Assembly: GCF_011745145.1 (NCBI RefSeq)
Contig: NZ_CP050191.1
Location: 6,317,855-6,381,854 of the forward strand
Length of the DNA: 64,000 nt
Source of the DNA: Mycobacterium sp. DL440
GTDB lineage: Bacteria > Actinomycetota > Actinomycetes > Mycobacteriales > Mycobacteriaceae
Reading direction: 5' to 3'
Shown here: piece after piece, positions 37,043 to 46,119 of the stretch
How positions within the stretch are numbered: the first letter of the stretch is position 1
Layout: each line of letters starts with the position of its first letter
Program-made: the position numbers and the translations under genes
Notes under the pieces: model-generated
Databases searched by the model: none
What the model was told of the DNA's origin: nothing
The model's input: only the letters and a program-made list of their open reading frames with translations

Positions 37043-37768
37043 ATGCAGATCGCGATCGTGTTGTACCCCAGCTTTACCGCACTCGACTTCATCGGACCCT
37101 ACGAGGTGCTGCGCAACCTGCCCGATACGGAAGTGCGGTTCGTCTGGCACGAGCCGGGCCCCATCACCGCCGACTCCGGTGTGCTGATGGTGGGGGCCAC
37201 CCACAGTTTCGACGAAACCCCTTCGCCCGATGTGGTGTTGGTGCCCGGCGGGCCGGGCACCACCATGGTGGCCCGCGACGAAAAGGTGCTCGACTGGCTG
37301 CGTGAGGTGTATCCGGGGACCACTTGGATGGCGTCGGTGTGCTCGGGTTCAGTGGTGCTGGCCGCGGCGGGCCTGCTCGATGGGAAGCCCGCCACCTCGC
37401 ACTGGTCGGCGTTGAGTGCGTTGAAGATGATGGGCGCGACTCCGGTGGGGGATCAGCGCATCGTGCGTGCCGACCCTGACGGCAAGGTGATCACGGCGGC
37501 GGGTGTTTCGGCGGGGATCGACCTGGCGATGTGGTTGGCCGGTCAGATCGGCGGTGAGGCCAAGGCCAAGGCCATTCAGCTGATGATCGAGTACGACCCG
37601 CAGCCGCCGTTCGATTCCGGGCATACGTCGAAGGCGAGCGTGGCCACCAAGGCTGGTGCCACCGCGTTGCTCGGGAGGGACATGATCAAGCCCGAACCGC
37701 TCAAGGCCGGGGTGCTGCTGGCGTGGGATCAGGCGATCCGCAGGGCGCGGGGGCGCCGCAGCGCGTGA
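37043..37768 (+). CDS. DJ-1/PfpI-family protein, isonitrile hydratase-like
   Basis: 241 residues. Class I glutamine amidotransferase-like fold with nucleophile C100 in ASVCSGSVVLAAAGLLDG, GPGTT before it and ATSHWSAL after it, the pattern of isonitrile hydratase (InhA of Pseudomonas), which hydrates isonitriles to N-formamides. Other DJ-1 family roles are possible. The last codons lie in a 25-bp tandem repeat (37758-37803). Confidence 0.8.
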   Translation: MQIAIVLYPSFTALDFIGPYEVLRNLPDTEVRFVWHEPGPITADSGVLMVGATHSFDETPSPDVVLVPGGPGTTMVARDEKVLDWLREVYPGTTWMASVCSGSVVLAAAGLLDGKPATSHWSALSALKMMGATPVGDQRIVRADPDGKVITAAGVSAGIDLAMWLAGQIGGEAKAKAIQLMIEYDPQPPFDSGHTSKASVATKAGATALLGRDMIKPEPLKAGVLLAWDQAIRRARGRRSA

Positions 37769-37803
37769 GCGCTCAGACGGCTGCAGCGCGTGAGCGCTCA
37801 GAC
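37758..37803 (+). repeat. Tandem direct repeat at the 3' end of the DJ-1/PfpI gene
   Basis: A 21-nt unit, GCAGCGCGTGAGCGCTCAGA plus C, occurs at 37758-37778 and again at 37783-37803 (period 25). Each unit has the perfect palindrome TGAGCGCTCA. The first copy holds the last codons and the TGA stop; the second is in the intergenic gap. Likely slippage duplication; the palindromes could form small hairpins. Confidence 0.8.
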
Positions 37804-37826
37804 AGCGATCAAGTAGCGTCGGCCGG

Positions 37827-38627
37827 GTGAATCTGGCTTATGAAGAGCGAGGCAAGGGTGATCCGGTGCTGTTCATCGCCGGCCGCGGAGGCGCCGGCCG
37901 CACCTGGCACCTGCACCAGGTCCCGGCGTTGCAGCGGGCGGGCTACCGCGTCATCACCTTCGACAATCGCGGGGTCGGCGCGACGGAGAACGCCCAGGGG
38001 TTCGGCACCGAGCAGATGGTGGCCGACACTGCCGAGCTGATCGAGAAGCTCGGGGCGGCTCCGGCGCACATCGTGGGTGTGTCGATGGGTTCGTTCATCG
38101 CGCAGGAACTGATGTTGGCCCGTCCCGATCTGGTGCGATCGGCGGTGTTGATGGCCACCCGCGGCCGTCACGACCGGGCGCGCGAGTTCTTCCGCACCGC
38201 GGAGCGTGACCTTGCGGCTTCGGGCGTGCAACTGCCGCCGACGTTCGATGCCAAGCTCCGGATGATGGAGAGTTTCTCGCCCAAGACGCTCAACAACGAC
38301 GTGCTGGTGCGCGACTGGAGCGAGATGTTCACCATGTGGCCCACCAAGCAGACCCCGGGTCTGGCCGCCCAGTCCGATGCCGGTCCGGTGGACAACCGGC
38401 TGCCGGCCTACCAGGCCATCACCACTCCGGTGCTGGTCATTGGGTTCGCTGACGATGTGGTGCTGCCCCCGCATCTGGGCCGTGAGGTGGCCGACGCGAT
38501 TCCCACCGCCCGCTACCTGGAGATCCCCGACACAGGTCACCTCGGCTTCATCGAGAAGCCCGACGCCGTCAACGCCGCTCTGCTCGAGTTCCTGGCCGGG
38601 CAGACCGGGCAGACCGGCCAGTACTGA
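37827..38627 (+). CDS. bpoC: Alpha/beta hydrolase, BpoC-like
   Basis: 266 residues from GTG 37827. Alpha/beta hydrolase fold: FIAGRGG oxyanion region, nucleophile S86 in GVSMGSF, acid Asp near FADDVVLP, His in DTGHLGF. Counterpart of Rv0554, annotated as a non-haem bromoperoxidase (BpoC) but more likely a serine hydrolase. It sits directly before menD, so a MenH-like role (SHCHC synthase step) is an open alternative. Confidence 0.85.
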   Translation: MNLAYEERGKGDPVLFIAGRGGAGRTWHLHQVPALQRAGYRVITFDNRGVGATENAQGFGTEQMVADTAELIEKLGAAPAHIVGVSMGSFIAQELMLARPDLVRSAVLMATRGRHDRAREFFRTAERDLAASGVQLPPTFDAKLRMMESFSPKTLNNDVLVRDWSEMFTMWPTKQTPGLAAQSDAGPVDNRLPAYQAITTPVLVIGFADDVVLPPHLGREVADAIPTARYLEIPDTGHLGFIEKPDAVNAALLEFLAGQTGQTGQY

Positions 38628-38640
38628 CGAATAAGGTGGA

Positions 38641-40302
38641 GTGGTGAACCCCTCGACGGCACAGGCGCGCGTAGTCGTCGACGAACTCATTCGCGGCGGT
38701 GTCCGCGATGTCGTGCTGTGCCCGGGCTCGCGTAACGCCCCGCTGGCGTTCGCGCTGTCCGATGCCGACCGTGCCGGCCGCATCCGTCTGCACGTCCGCA
38801 TCGACGAGCGCACGGCCGGATACCTGGCGATCGGCTTGGCGGTGGCCGAGCGAGCGCCGGTCTGCATCGCGATGACCTCGGGCACCGCGGTGGCCAATCT
38901 CGGCCCCGCGGTCGTGGAGGCCAACTACGCCCGGGTGCCGCTGGTCGTGCTGAGCGCCAACCGGCCCTACGAAATGTTGGGCACCGGCGCCAATCAGACC
39001 TTCGAACAGTTGGGTTACTTCGGTACCCAGGTGCGGGCCAACATCAGCCTCGGCTTGGCGGAGGACCACCCCGAACAGCTTGATTCCCTCAACGCTCAGT
39101 GGCGTTCGGCGACCTGCCGGGTGCTGGCGGCGGCTACTGGATCACGCACCGCCAACGCGGGCCCGGTGCAGTTCGACATCCCGCTGCGCGAACCGCTGGT
39201 TCCCGACAACGCGCACGGGGACAGCTCGTTCCCGGGGCTTGTCGGCTCCTCGCGCGAGCGCTCGTCGGAAGGCCGCCCGGACGGTAAGCCGTGGACCTAC
39301 ACCCCGCCGGTGAGCTTCGATCAGCCGCTGGAGATCGACGTCACGCCGGACACCGTGGTGATTGCCGGGCACGGCGCCGGTGCGCACCCGAACCTGGCCG
39401 GGCTGCCGACGGTGGCCGAGCCCACCGCGCCGCGGCCCCAGAACCCGCTGCACCCGCTGGCGCTGCGCCTCGTGCATCCCAAGCAGGTCATCATGCTGGG
39501 GCGGCCCACCCTGCACCGGCCGGTCTCGGCGCTGCTGGCCGACCCGGCGGTCCCGGTCTACGCGCTGACCACGGGTCCGCGCTGGCCCGATGTCTCCGGC
39601 AACTCGATGGCCACCGGTACCCGGGCGGTAACCACCGGCACCCCGGATCCGGCCTGGCTGAGCCGCTGCGCCGAGGTCAATCGGCACGCCGTGGCAGCAG
39701 TACGCGAACAACTCTCGGCGCACCCGCTGACCACCGGTCTGCATGTGGCCGCGGTGGTCACCGACGCGTTGCGCCCAGGGGATCAGCTGGTGCTCGGAGC
39801 ATCCAATCCGGTGCGCGACGCGGCCCTGGTCGGGCTGGATGCCGAGGGCGTCAAGGTGCGGTCCAACCGCGGTGTGGCCGGTATCGACGGCACCGTGTCG
39901 ACCGCGATCGGCGCGGCACTGGCCCACGACGGCCGGACCGTCGCGCTGATCGGGGACCTGACCTTCGTGCACGACAGCTCGGGGTTGTTGATCGGGCCCA
40001 CCGAGCCGACGCCGCGCAACCTGACGATCGTGGTGTCCAACGACAACGGCGGCGGCATCTTCGAGCTGCTGGAGCAGGGCGATCCGCGGTTCTCCGACGT
40101 GTCGTCGCGGATCTTCGGCACGCCGCACGACGTGGACATCGCCGCGCTGTGCCGGGCTTATCACGTGGAGTTCGGCCAGGTCGAGGTCGACGCGCTCGGC
40201 GCGGCGCTGGCTGAACCCTTCGACGGTATGCGGGTACTGGAGGTGAAGGCCGACCGGTCGTCGCTGCGTGCCCTGCACGCGTCGATCAAGGCGGCCCTGT
40301 GA
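38641..40302 (+). CDS. menD: SEPHCHC synthase MenD
   Basis: 553 residues from the first of two GTG codons. Thiamine-diphosphate enzyme that joins 2-oxoglutarate to isochorismate. Seen: [13 protein letters not shown] at the N terminus, E56 in [15 protein letters not shown], the residue that activates ThDP, and the ThDP/Mg motif [13 protein letters not shown] ending in NDNGGGIF. The length fits. The stop overlaps the GTG start of the DUF3592 gene (40299), so the two are coupled. Confidence 0.95.
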   Translation: MVNPSTAQARVVVDELIRGGVRDVVLCPGSRNAPLAFALSDADRAGRIRLHVRIDERTAGYLAIGLAVAERAPVCIAMTSGTAVANLGPAVVEANYARVPLVVLSANRPYEMLGTGANQTFEQLGYFGTQVRANISLGLAEDHPEQLDSLNAQWRSATCRVLAAATGSRTANAGPVQFDIPLREPLVPDNAHGDSSFPGLVGSSRERSSEGRPDGKPWTYTPPVSFDQPLEIDVTPDTVVIAGHGAGAHPNLAGLPTVAEPTAPRPQNPLHPLALRLVHPKQVIMLGRPTLHRPVSALLADPAVPVYALTTGPRWPDVSGNSMATGTRAVTTGTPDPAWLSRCAEVNRHAVAAVREQLSAHPLTTGLHVAAVVTDALRPGDQLVLGASNPVRDAALVGLDAEGVKVRSNRGVAGIDGTVSTAIGAALAHDGRTVALIGDLTFVHDSSGLLIGPTEPTPRNLTIVVSNDNGGGIFELLEQGDPRFSDVSSRIFGTPHDVDIAALCRAYHVEFGQVEVDALGAALAEPFDGMRVLEVKADRSSLRALHASIKAAL

Positions 40303-40835
40303 GGCCCGCGCAGATCGCGGCCCGATTCCGGGCGATGGTCCAGCCTCTGATCCCGCACCTGTACGGCGAACCGGGGGAGACGCGCTCGCAGCGGATCATC
40401 CGGCGGGTGCGGATCGGCGTGGTGATCACCGCCTGCCTGGTCACGTTGCAGTCTGGGCTGCTGGTGATGGGCGCCTGGCGCAACGACCAGCAGATCGAGC
40501 GGCACATGGGGGTGGCTGCGGCCGAGGTGCTCAGCGCCGGGCCGCGGCGCTCGACCATCGAGTTCGTCACTCCGGACCGGGTGACCTACCGCCCCGAGTT
40601 GGGGGTGCTGTATCCGTCCGAGCTCGACACCGGGATGCGGATCTATGTCGAGTACGACAAGAACAATCCCGACCTGGTCCGGGTGCGTGACCGCAACGCG
40701 TCCTTGGCCATCATTCCGGCCGGATCGATCGCGGTGGTGGGCTGGCTGGTGGCGGCCGCGGCGCTGGCGCTGTTGGCCTTCCTGCAGAAACGGCCCAGCT
40801 CAACCGGCGCCGGAACCGTCAACTCCTCGGCGTAG
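40299..40835 (+). CDS. DUF3592-type membrane protein (Rv0556-like)
   Basis: 178 residues from GTG 40299, overlapping menD. Two membrane segments, about 38-58 and 142-164, with an extracytoplasmic loop containing the DUF3592 pattern (a beta-rich segment ending [17 protein letters not shown]). Conserved next to menD in mycobacteria. Function unknown. The 3' end overlaps the convergent lipoprotein gene by 17 bp. Confidence 0.82.
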   Translation: MRPAQIAARFRAMVQPLIPHLYGEPGETRSQRIIRRVRIGVVITACLVTLQSGLLVMGAWRNDQQIERHMGVAAAEVLSAGPRRSTIEFVTPDRVTYRPELGVLYPSELDTGMRIYVEYDKNNPDLVRVRDRNASLAIIPAGSIAVVGWLVAAAALALLAFLQKRPSSTGAGTVNSSA

Positions 40836-41511
40836 CAAGCAGTTTGGCGAGCCAGTCAGGGTCGCTGGTGTCGACGACCTCTTCGCCGACGAGGTCGTAG
40901 ATCGTCGGGGTGGATACCGAGTCCTGCGTTTCGCTGAGCAGTTCGGCGTTGGCGTCGTTGAGTTGCTCGGAGTCGATGGCCTGCGCCCCGGCGGCGATCT
41001 TGTCGGTCTGCTCGCCGCCGACCCCGCTCCCGGAGGCCATCGCGGCGATCGCGTCGTCGGTCGGACCGGGTGAGCCCTCGGGCTCCTGGTGGCCCCAGAG
41101 GTCTTGCACGAATGCCTGGAACGCCGTCCCCGTGGTGCCGGGGCCGGCGGCCAGGAACAGGGCGTTGGCCACGTGGGCCGAGTACTCGGTGACCGACTGA
41201 TCCAGGAAGGTCAGCGGCCGGTAGGTCACGGCCAGCCGGCCCTGGCCGACGGCGGCGGCGATGGCATCGCCGGACTCGTGTTGCAGGTGCGCGCATGCCG
41301 GGCACTGCGGCTCGGTGAAAAATTCGATCTGGGCAGGCGCATCGGGAAAGCCGATCTGGACACCCCAGCCGTCTTCGGTGATCTCACTGCCGGGCTTGTT
41401 CCCGTTGGCCTGCGCGGTGCCGTCGACCAACCGGGTGCAACCAGCGGTGGCCCCGGCAACGGACAAGGCCACCACGGCCAGCATCGCTGCTGCAACGCGC
41501 GGTAATCGCAT
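40819..41511 (-). CDS. DsbA-like thioredoxin-fold lipoprotein
   Basis: 230 residues. Signal sequence with a lipobox-like ATAG-C25, so probably a lipoprotein. Thioredoxin-like DsbA domain with active-site C70-P-A-C73 after FFTEPQ, a helical insert, and cis-Pro region VSTPTIYDL. It would oxidise or isomerise disulfides outside the membrane. The ATG is at 41511. Its neighbour on the left is the convergent DUF3592 gene. Confidence 0.88.
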   Translation of the reverse strand: MRLPRVAAAMLAVVALSVAGATAGCTRLVDGTAQANGNKPGSEITEDGWGVQIGFPDAPAQIEFFTEPQCPACAHLQHESGDAIAAAVGQGRLAVTYRPLTFLDQSVTEYSAHVANALFLAAGPGTTGTAFQAFVQDLWGHQEPEGSPGPTDDAIAAMASGSGVGGEQTDKIAAGAQAIDSEQLNDANAELLSETQDSVSTPTIYDLVGEEVVDTSDPDWLAKLLATPRS

Positions 41512-41580
41512 GCGGCAACCCTAGCCCGGTGATTCAGGTGATGGTGCAGACCGGGCGTTCCTTGGAGGCCGCTGATCGTG

Positions 41581-41623
41581 AAAACAAGAGCGTGTGTCGA
41601 CCCGGCACAGTCGACACACGCTC
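41581..41623 (-). terminator. Intrinsic terminator of the alcohol dehydrogenase gene
   Basis: Perfect 14-bp stem GAGCGTGTGTCGAC (41588-41601) with GTCGACACACGCTC (41610-41623), 8-nt loop. Read on the minus strand it is followed by TTGTTTT (41587-41581). It lies 37 bp after the stop of the minus-strand dehydrogenase and is one of the clearest intrinsic terminators in the window. Confidence 0.85.
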
Positions 41624-41659
41624 AGTCAGTTGTAGCCCGGACGCCGCCAGGTCCAGTCG

Positions 41660-42691
41660 TCACATGATAATCAGTGACTTCACCGCGCGGCGCTCGTCCA
41701 TCGCCTCGTATGCCTCGACAATGTCATCGAGCCCGGCCCGGAAATCGAAAACGCGACCTGGATTGATCCGACCGGCCAAGACGTCGTTGAGTAGCTCCGG
41801 TATGTACTGGCGTCCCGGCGCCGCTCCGCCTTTGATCCCGACGTTGCGCGAGAACAAGGTTTTACTGTTGAACTTCTCGTAGACGGGCATGCCGACTGTG
41901 CCGATCATGCCACCTACCCGTACGACACCGGCAGCGGTCGCGATCGACTCATCGGTGCCGACGCACTCGAGTGCAGCATCGACGCCCGCCTCGTCTGTCA
42001 GCTTGAGGGCAGCGTCGATGGCATCCTGACCCCGCTCTTCGACGATGTCGGTGGCGCCGAATTCGGTCGCCAATTTCTGCCGACTGGGATTGCGGCTCAA
42101 GGCAATGATGCGGGCGGCGCCCAGCTTCTTGGCTGCGATGACCGCGCAGAGGCCTACAGCACCGTCTCCGACGACCGCGACTGTGTCGCCGCTGGACACG
42201 CCGGCACTTCTCGCCGCGTGCAGGCCGCCAGGCATGACATCTGCGAGTGCAGTGAACGATGCCAGCTGGTCCTCGGTGAAATCAGATCCAGGCACTCGCA
42301 CGAGGCCGGCGTCAGCGAATGGTGTGCGAACGAATTCGCCCTGCCCGCCGTCGGTTTCGCCGTTACCGAAGCCGCCACCGTGCGCGCAATTCGATTCATA
42401 GCCGGCTTCGCACGCTGGACAGGTTCCGTCGTTGTATGTGAACGGCGAAATCACGAAGTCTCCGACCACAAGCGATTTGACGTCGGACCCGACCTCGGTC
42501 ACGACACCGACGAACTCGTGGCCGATGGTCCCGATCTTGTGATCCTTGATTCCGCGGTAGTACCAGAGGTCCGATCCGCACACGCCGCCGCAGACGACGC
42601 GCACGATTGCATCGGTCGGTTCCTTGATCACGGGATCGGGACGCTCACCAAGGACGACGCTGCGCGCACCCTGGAAGATTGCTGCCTTCAC
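41660..42691 (-). CDS. Zinc-dependent alcohol dehydrogenase
   Basis: 343 residues from GTG 42691; the frame to 42805 crosses a terminator hairpin and is rejected. Medium-chain dehydrogenase: catalytic zinc ligands C38 (CGSD) and G-H58-E59, structural zinc C91, C94 and C102 with D88 in the place of the first Cys, as in one MDR subgroup, and Rossmann motif VVGDGAVGLCAV. It oxidises an alcohol or reduces a carbonyl with NAD(P). It follows an SDR gene on the same strand with a hairpin between them. First gene of the catabolic island. Confidence 0.88.
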   Translation of the reverse strand: MKAAIFQGARSVVLGERPDPVIKEPTDAIVRVVCGGVCGSDLWYYRGIKDHKIGTIGHEFVGVVTEVGSDVKSLVVGDFVISPFTYNDGTCPACEAGYESNCAHGGGFGNGETDGGQGEFVRTPFADAGLVRVPGSDFTEDQLASFTALADVMPGGLHAARSAGVSSGDTVAVVGDGAVGLCAVIAAKKLGAARIIALSRNPSRQKLATEFGATDIVEERGQDAIDAALKLTDEAGVDAALECVGTDESIATAAGVVRVGGMIGTVGMPVYEKFNSKTLFSRNVGIKGGAAPGRQYIPELLNDVLAGRINPGRVFDFRAGLDDIVEAYEAMDERRAVKSLIIM

Positions 42692-42733
42692 GGTTACTCC
42701 GTTACTGGTGATGGTCGGCGGATGAAACAGCGG

Positions 42734-42777
42734 AACAGATCCGTGGCGCCGGAGGGGGAGTGCGCCACGGATCTGTT
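42734..42777 (-). terminator. Hairpin between SDR and alcohol dehydrogenase
   Basis: 16-bp perfect arms, AACAGATCCGTGGCGC (42734-42749) with GCGCCACGGATCTGTT (42762-42777), 12-nt loop. On the minus strand it is followed by CCGCTGTTTCATCC, with only a weak T-run. It could end part of the SDR mRNA or protect it, giving unequal expression of the two genes. Confidence 0.65.
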
Positions 42778-42788
42778 TGGGTGGCGGA

Positions 42789-43526
42789 CTATCCCGCCAG
42801 TTCACCGCCGTCGACCAGAATGTCAGCGCCGGTGATGTAGCTCGCCTCGTCGGAGAGGAGGAGGCTCACGATGCCCACGAGATCCTGAGGCTCGCCAAGG
42901 CGACCCAGCGGGATCACTGACTCCGACGCGGCGACCTCGGCCGGGTCGGCCAACCTCGCGGCGTTGAGTCCGGTGCGGATGCATCCTGGGCTGACCGAGT
43001 TGATTCGGATACCGTGCGGTGCGAGCTCAACGGCGACCGCGCGGGTCATGTTGAGAACCCCGCCCTTGGCAGTTCCGTAGTGGGACAGCTCGGGCGTTCC
43101 GTGGTGAGCGTTCGTCGAGCAGATCTGAACGATGGCTCCGGATCCGCGTTCCACCATTCCCCGAGCGGCCTCGCGCGCACACAGGAAGTAGCCGCGGAGA
43201 TTGATCGCGATGAGGTTGTCGAAGGCTTCCGTGGGCATCTCGAGGAATGTGTGGCGGACCAGGATGCCTGCGTTGTTGACCAGGCCGTCGAGGGGACCAG
43301 CTTTCTGGAAGACATCGACGATCTCCGTGTCGTTCCGCACGTCGAGCTTCACGAACTCCGCGGTGCCGGGGCCGGGTGCCGTGGCTACGGTCTCGGCGCC
43401 CGTCGCCTCGTTCATGTCGGCGACAACCACATGGGCACCGGCCGCGGTCAAGCCATGGGCAATCGCTCGACCGGCGCCGAAGCCCGCTCCAGTCACCAGA
43501 ATTCGCTTGTCTGAGAAGTTCGGCAT
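42789..43526 (-). CDS. Short-chain dehydrogenase/reductase
   Basis: 245 residues: TGAGFGAG 12-19, D37 after strand 2 (NAD-type), NNAG 84-87, S137, Y150, K154, and the C-terminal ITGADILVDGG of classical SDRs. Probably acts with the adjacent alcohol dehydrogenase on an alcohol or ketone. Its upstream region is the 1-kb gap with a candidate operator at 43763-43775, about 240 bp away. Confidence 0.88.
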   Translation of the reverse strand: MPNFSDKRILVTGAGFGAGRAIAHGLTAAGAHVVVADMNEATGAETVATAPGPGTAEFVKLDVRNDTEIVDVFQKAGPLDGLVNNAGILVRHTFLEMPTEAFDNLIAINLRGYFLCAREAARGMVERGSGAIVQICSTNAHHGTPELSHYGTAKGGVLNMTRAVAVELAPHGIRINSVSPGCIRTGLNAARLADPAEVAASESVIPLGRLGEPQDLVGIVSLLLSDEASYITGADILVDGGELAG

Positions 43527-43762
43527 TCAAATATCCTCTCGGTAAGTGCAATCGGAGCGACATCGTCGTCCGAAACCAGTTCTTTTGGGAAATGGTGAGG
43601 CGCAGCGACCCTACGGAAGTGACACCGGGTCCGGTGTTTCCGCGTTTCAACCCGTGGTTCCTTACGCGGCTGTGTTTTTCGGTCCGTCCTCGCGCATGCC
43701 GATGAAGGACCACGCCCGCCATCGCCGCCACATGAATAAGTTTCTATATACGATATGCGACA

Positions 43763-43775
43763 CGCAAGTACGAAC
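43763..43775 (+). promoter_or_regulatory. Candidate island operator, site 1 (CGCA-AG-TACG-AAC)
   Basis: CGCA-AG-TACGAAC, one mismatch from the CGTA-N2-TACG inverted repeat found at three other places in the island. It lies upstream of the minus-strand SDR/alcohol dehydrogenase unit, near a TATATACGATAT stretch. Confidence 0.45.
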
Positions 43776-44050
43776 TTAGTGACCGGCCCTGATCCCGTCA
43801 AGGGCGGACGAGACGCCCTTGTTCGTCACCCGCACTCGCGCGAGGGGGATTGCACCCGGGAGAACTTCACGGCCGACTGGGGCGCTGCGTGGAGTCGGTG
43901 CCGACAAGTTCTGTGGGGTCGTCGTTTGTCCCGCGTCCCGCGTCCGGTCTGAGCGGGCCGAGGGGGTCGCCTGGTGACTGACCGAACTTTCGGCTATTGA
44001 CAGTGACACGGATCTCAATCAACATGGGTTCGCATGGTCGAGAGATGATA

Positions 44051-44063
44051 CGTATATACGAAC
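44051..44063 (+). promoter_or_regulatory. Candidate island operator, site 2 (CGTA-TA-TACG-AAC)
   Basis: CGTATATACG is a perfect 10-bp palindrome followed by AAC. It lies about 515 bp before the POT transporter start and on the same gap as site 1, so it could serve either direction. Confidence 0.55.
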
Positions 44064-44577
44064 AAATGCTCCGCCGGTTGTGGAGCGCTACGCATCTTCC
44101 CTGATGCGGGGTCAAGGTGACCGTCGAAGAAAGCAGACGCTATGACGCAGAGGTTTGAGCTGCAGCCGTCGAACGCGAGTGGGATCCCGCCCGTTGGCGA
44201 CCTCCAGCGAGAGTTGGGTTCGTTCCAGGTCGCGTTGACGGTTGTGGCCAACCTAGGGCCCCCTTAGTCGAGTGGGCCGGGCATTCGACGTCTGGCATGT
44301 CGGCGCACGTGATGCACGACAAACCCGCCGTTGGTGATACCTGCGTAACGCCGCGGAGATATTTGTAGTCGAAAGTAGTGCCGTCGACTCGCATCCGTGC
44401 GGGGTCGTCTCAGCCCGAGCACCTTGCCGGACACTCGACAAATGAATCCTGAGCGCTGTTGGGAATTGATTTTCTACTCATAAAATCAGCCTCCGCCCTG
44501 AAAAGTGGTCGTGCACCCTGCTTGTTGCGCAATTCAGGCACGGTATTCCTGAGCGCGTGACAACTGTCTAATCCACC

Positions 44578-46119
44578 TTGACTGAAAGTGAACGAATCCC
44601 ATTGACTCAAAACAGCGTCACCCTGACTTCGGGCCAGCCTGTGCCTGAGTTTGGTGCGCCCTCGGCGGAAAAGAAACCCAAAGGATTCTGGCCACTTGTT
44701 TTCACTGAATTCTGGGAGCGGTTCAGTTTCTACGGATTGCAAGCGATCCTTACCTACTATCTGCTCTACTCCCTCAAGGATGGCGGGCTCGCACTCAACC
44801 CGTCGACTGCCGTTGCCATTGTCGGCGCATACGGCGGCGGGGTATACGTCACTCAGCTCGTCGGTGGCTGGTTGGCTGACCGCGTCATCAGGCCCCAGAA
44901 CCTGGTCATCTATGGAAGCGTGATCATCATATGTGGGCACCTGTCCTTGGCTTCGGTTCCAGGTTTGGTAGGTGTAGGCGTTGGCCTTCCTCTGATTGCA
45001 CTGGGCACTGGCGCGCTGAAGTCAAATATCACCGCAATCATCGGTATGTCGATGAAAAGTCTGGACGCCACTCAGCGTGATTCTGGATTCACATTCTATT
45101 ACGCTGCCATCAACCTGGGCATCCTGATAGGCCCCACGATTACCGGGTTCCTGCAACAAGACATCGGCTTTCATATTGCATTCGGCTGTGCCGCGGTCGG
45201 AATGTTTATCAGCCTGCTTCAATATACGGTGAAACGTCATAGTCTCCCCGACGAAGCGCGTATCGTCCGCGATCCCGCCAGCCGGCAGGCGATCGGTGTC
45301 TTCATCGCAGCATTCGTAGCGGTGGCGGTATTATTGGTAATTGCTGTCTCAACCGGACTTGTCTCGACAGAGCACCTGAGCGTGTTCATTGGAATAGCTG
45401 CGGCGGGAACAGCCGGCACCTACTTTTTCGTCATCATCCGGTCGAAAAACACCAGTTCGGCAGAAAAAAGCGGGCTGATCGGCTACATCCCGATGTGGAT
45501 CACCGAGGTCTTCTACCAGGCCCTGTTGCTCCAGATATTCACAACCGTGCCCTTGATCGTCACAGAACGGGTCGATCGCAATATTCTGGGCTGGGATATC
45601 CCTGTGGGATGGTTCCTGACGTTCGGTGCAATTTTCGGCCTGTCTGCCCAAGGTCTGATGGCTTCGGTCGGAAAAAATACGGTGCTGGGTCGAGCCTCCG
45701 CGACTCGCAAGTTCCGAATTGCCATGCTGGGGGCCGCGTTGTCCTATCTGATGCTCTTGCCCATCGCATGGTATTCCGGGCCGACGGTGCCGGCAGTACT
45801 GGTGTTGGCCTCCATCGGCGCCATCTTCTGTGTCGAGACGTTCCTCGCCCCCATCGGGTTCAGCATCGTCAGCAAAGTGGGTCCTGAAAGGTACCGGACA
45901 CAACTGTTCGCCTTGAAGCATCTCGCATTGGCTGTAGGGTCCACGCTCGCAACTGCCGCGTCTTGGCTCTACATCGCGATCGGAATCGTTCCGTTCGCCC
46001 TCGCCATGGGCGGGATAGCGCTGTTCGCTGTCGTCGTGCTGTCCCTGTTCTCCTCGCGTATCGAGTACAAGATCGGTGTCGGAATGGCACCTTCCAGCAC
46101 ACTTCAATCCGCGCAGTGA
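44578..46119 (+). CDS. POT-family (PTR2) proton-coupled peptide-type transporter
   Basis: 513 residues; TTG at 44578 is the only plausible start, no ATG or GTG is near. The POT signature TEFWERFSFYGLQAILTYYL is present in helix 1, with the ExxERFxxYG proton-coupling Glu and Arg, and about 12-14 membrane helices follow, including FTFYYAAINLGILIGP. POT carriers import di- and tripeptides or related amides. Codon use appears less GC-rich than the flanking genes, a sign of transfer. Probably the uptake system of the island. Confidence 0.85.
   Translation: MTESERIPLTQNSVTLTSGQPVPEFGAPSAEKKPKGFWPLVFTEFWERFSFYGLQAILTYYLLYSLKDGGLALNPSTAVAIVGAYGGGVYVTQLVGGWLADRVIRPQNLVIYGSVIIICGHLSLASVPGLVGVGVGLPLIALGTGALKSNITAIIGMSMKSLDATQRDSGFTFYYAAINLGILIGPTITGFLQQDIGFHIAFGCAAVGMFISLLQYTVKRHSLPDEARIVRDPASRQAIGVFIAAFVAVAVLLVIAVSTGLVSTEHLSVFIGIAAAGTAGTYFFVIIRSKNTSSAEKSGLIGYIPMWITEVFYQALLLQIFTTVPLIVTERVDRNILGWDIPVGWFLTFGAIFGLSAQGLMASVGKNTVLGRASATRKFRIAMLGAALSYLMLLPIAWYSGPTVPAVLVLASIGAIFCVETFLAPIGFSIVSKVGPERYRTQLFALKHLALAVGSTLATAASWLYIAIGIVPFALAMGGIALFAVVVLSLFSSRIEYKIGVGMAPSSTLQSAQ

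Larger units (their letters stand above)
43527..44577. other. 1,051-bp gene-free region between the SDR and POT transporter
   Basis: No open frame here has a ribosome site, a domain or codon use like the neighbours. It appears richer in A/T than the flanking mycobacterial genes and holds two candidate IclR-type sites (43763-43775 and 44051-44063), so it carries the divergent promoters. The length suggests remnant or acquired DNA. Confidence 0.5.
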
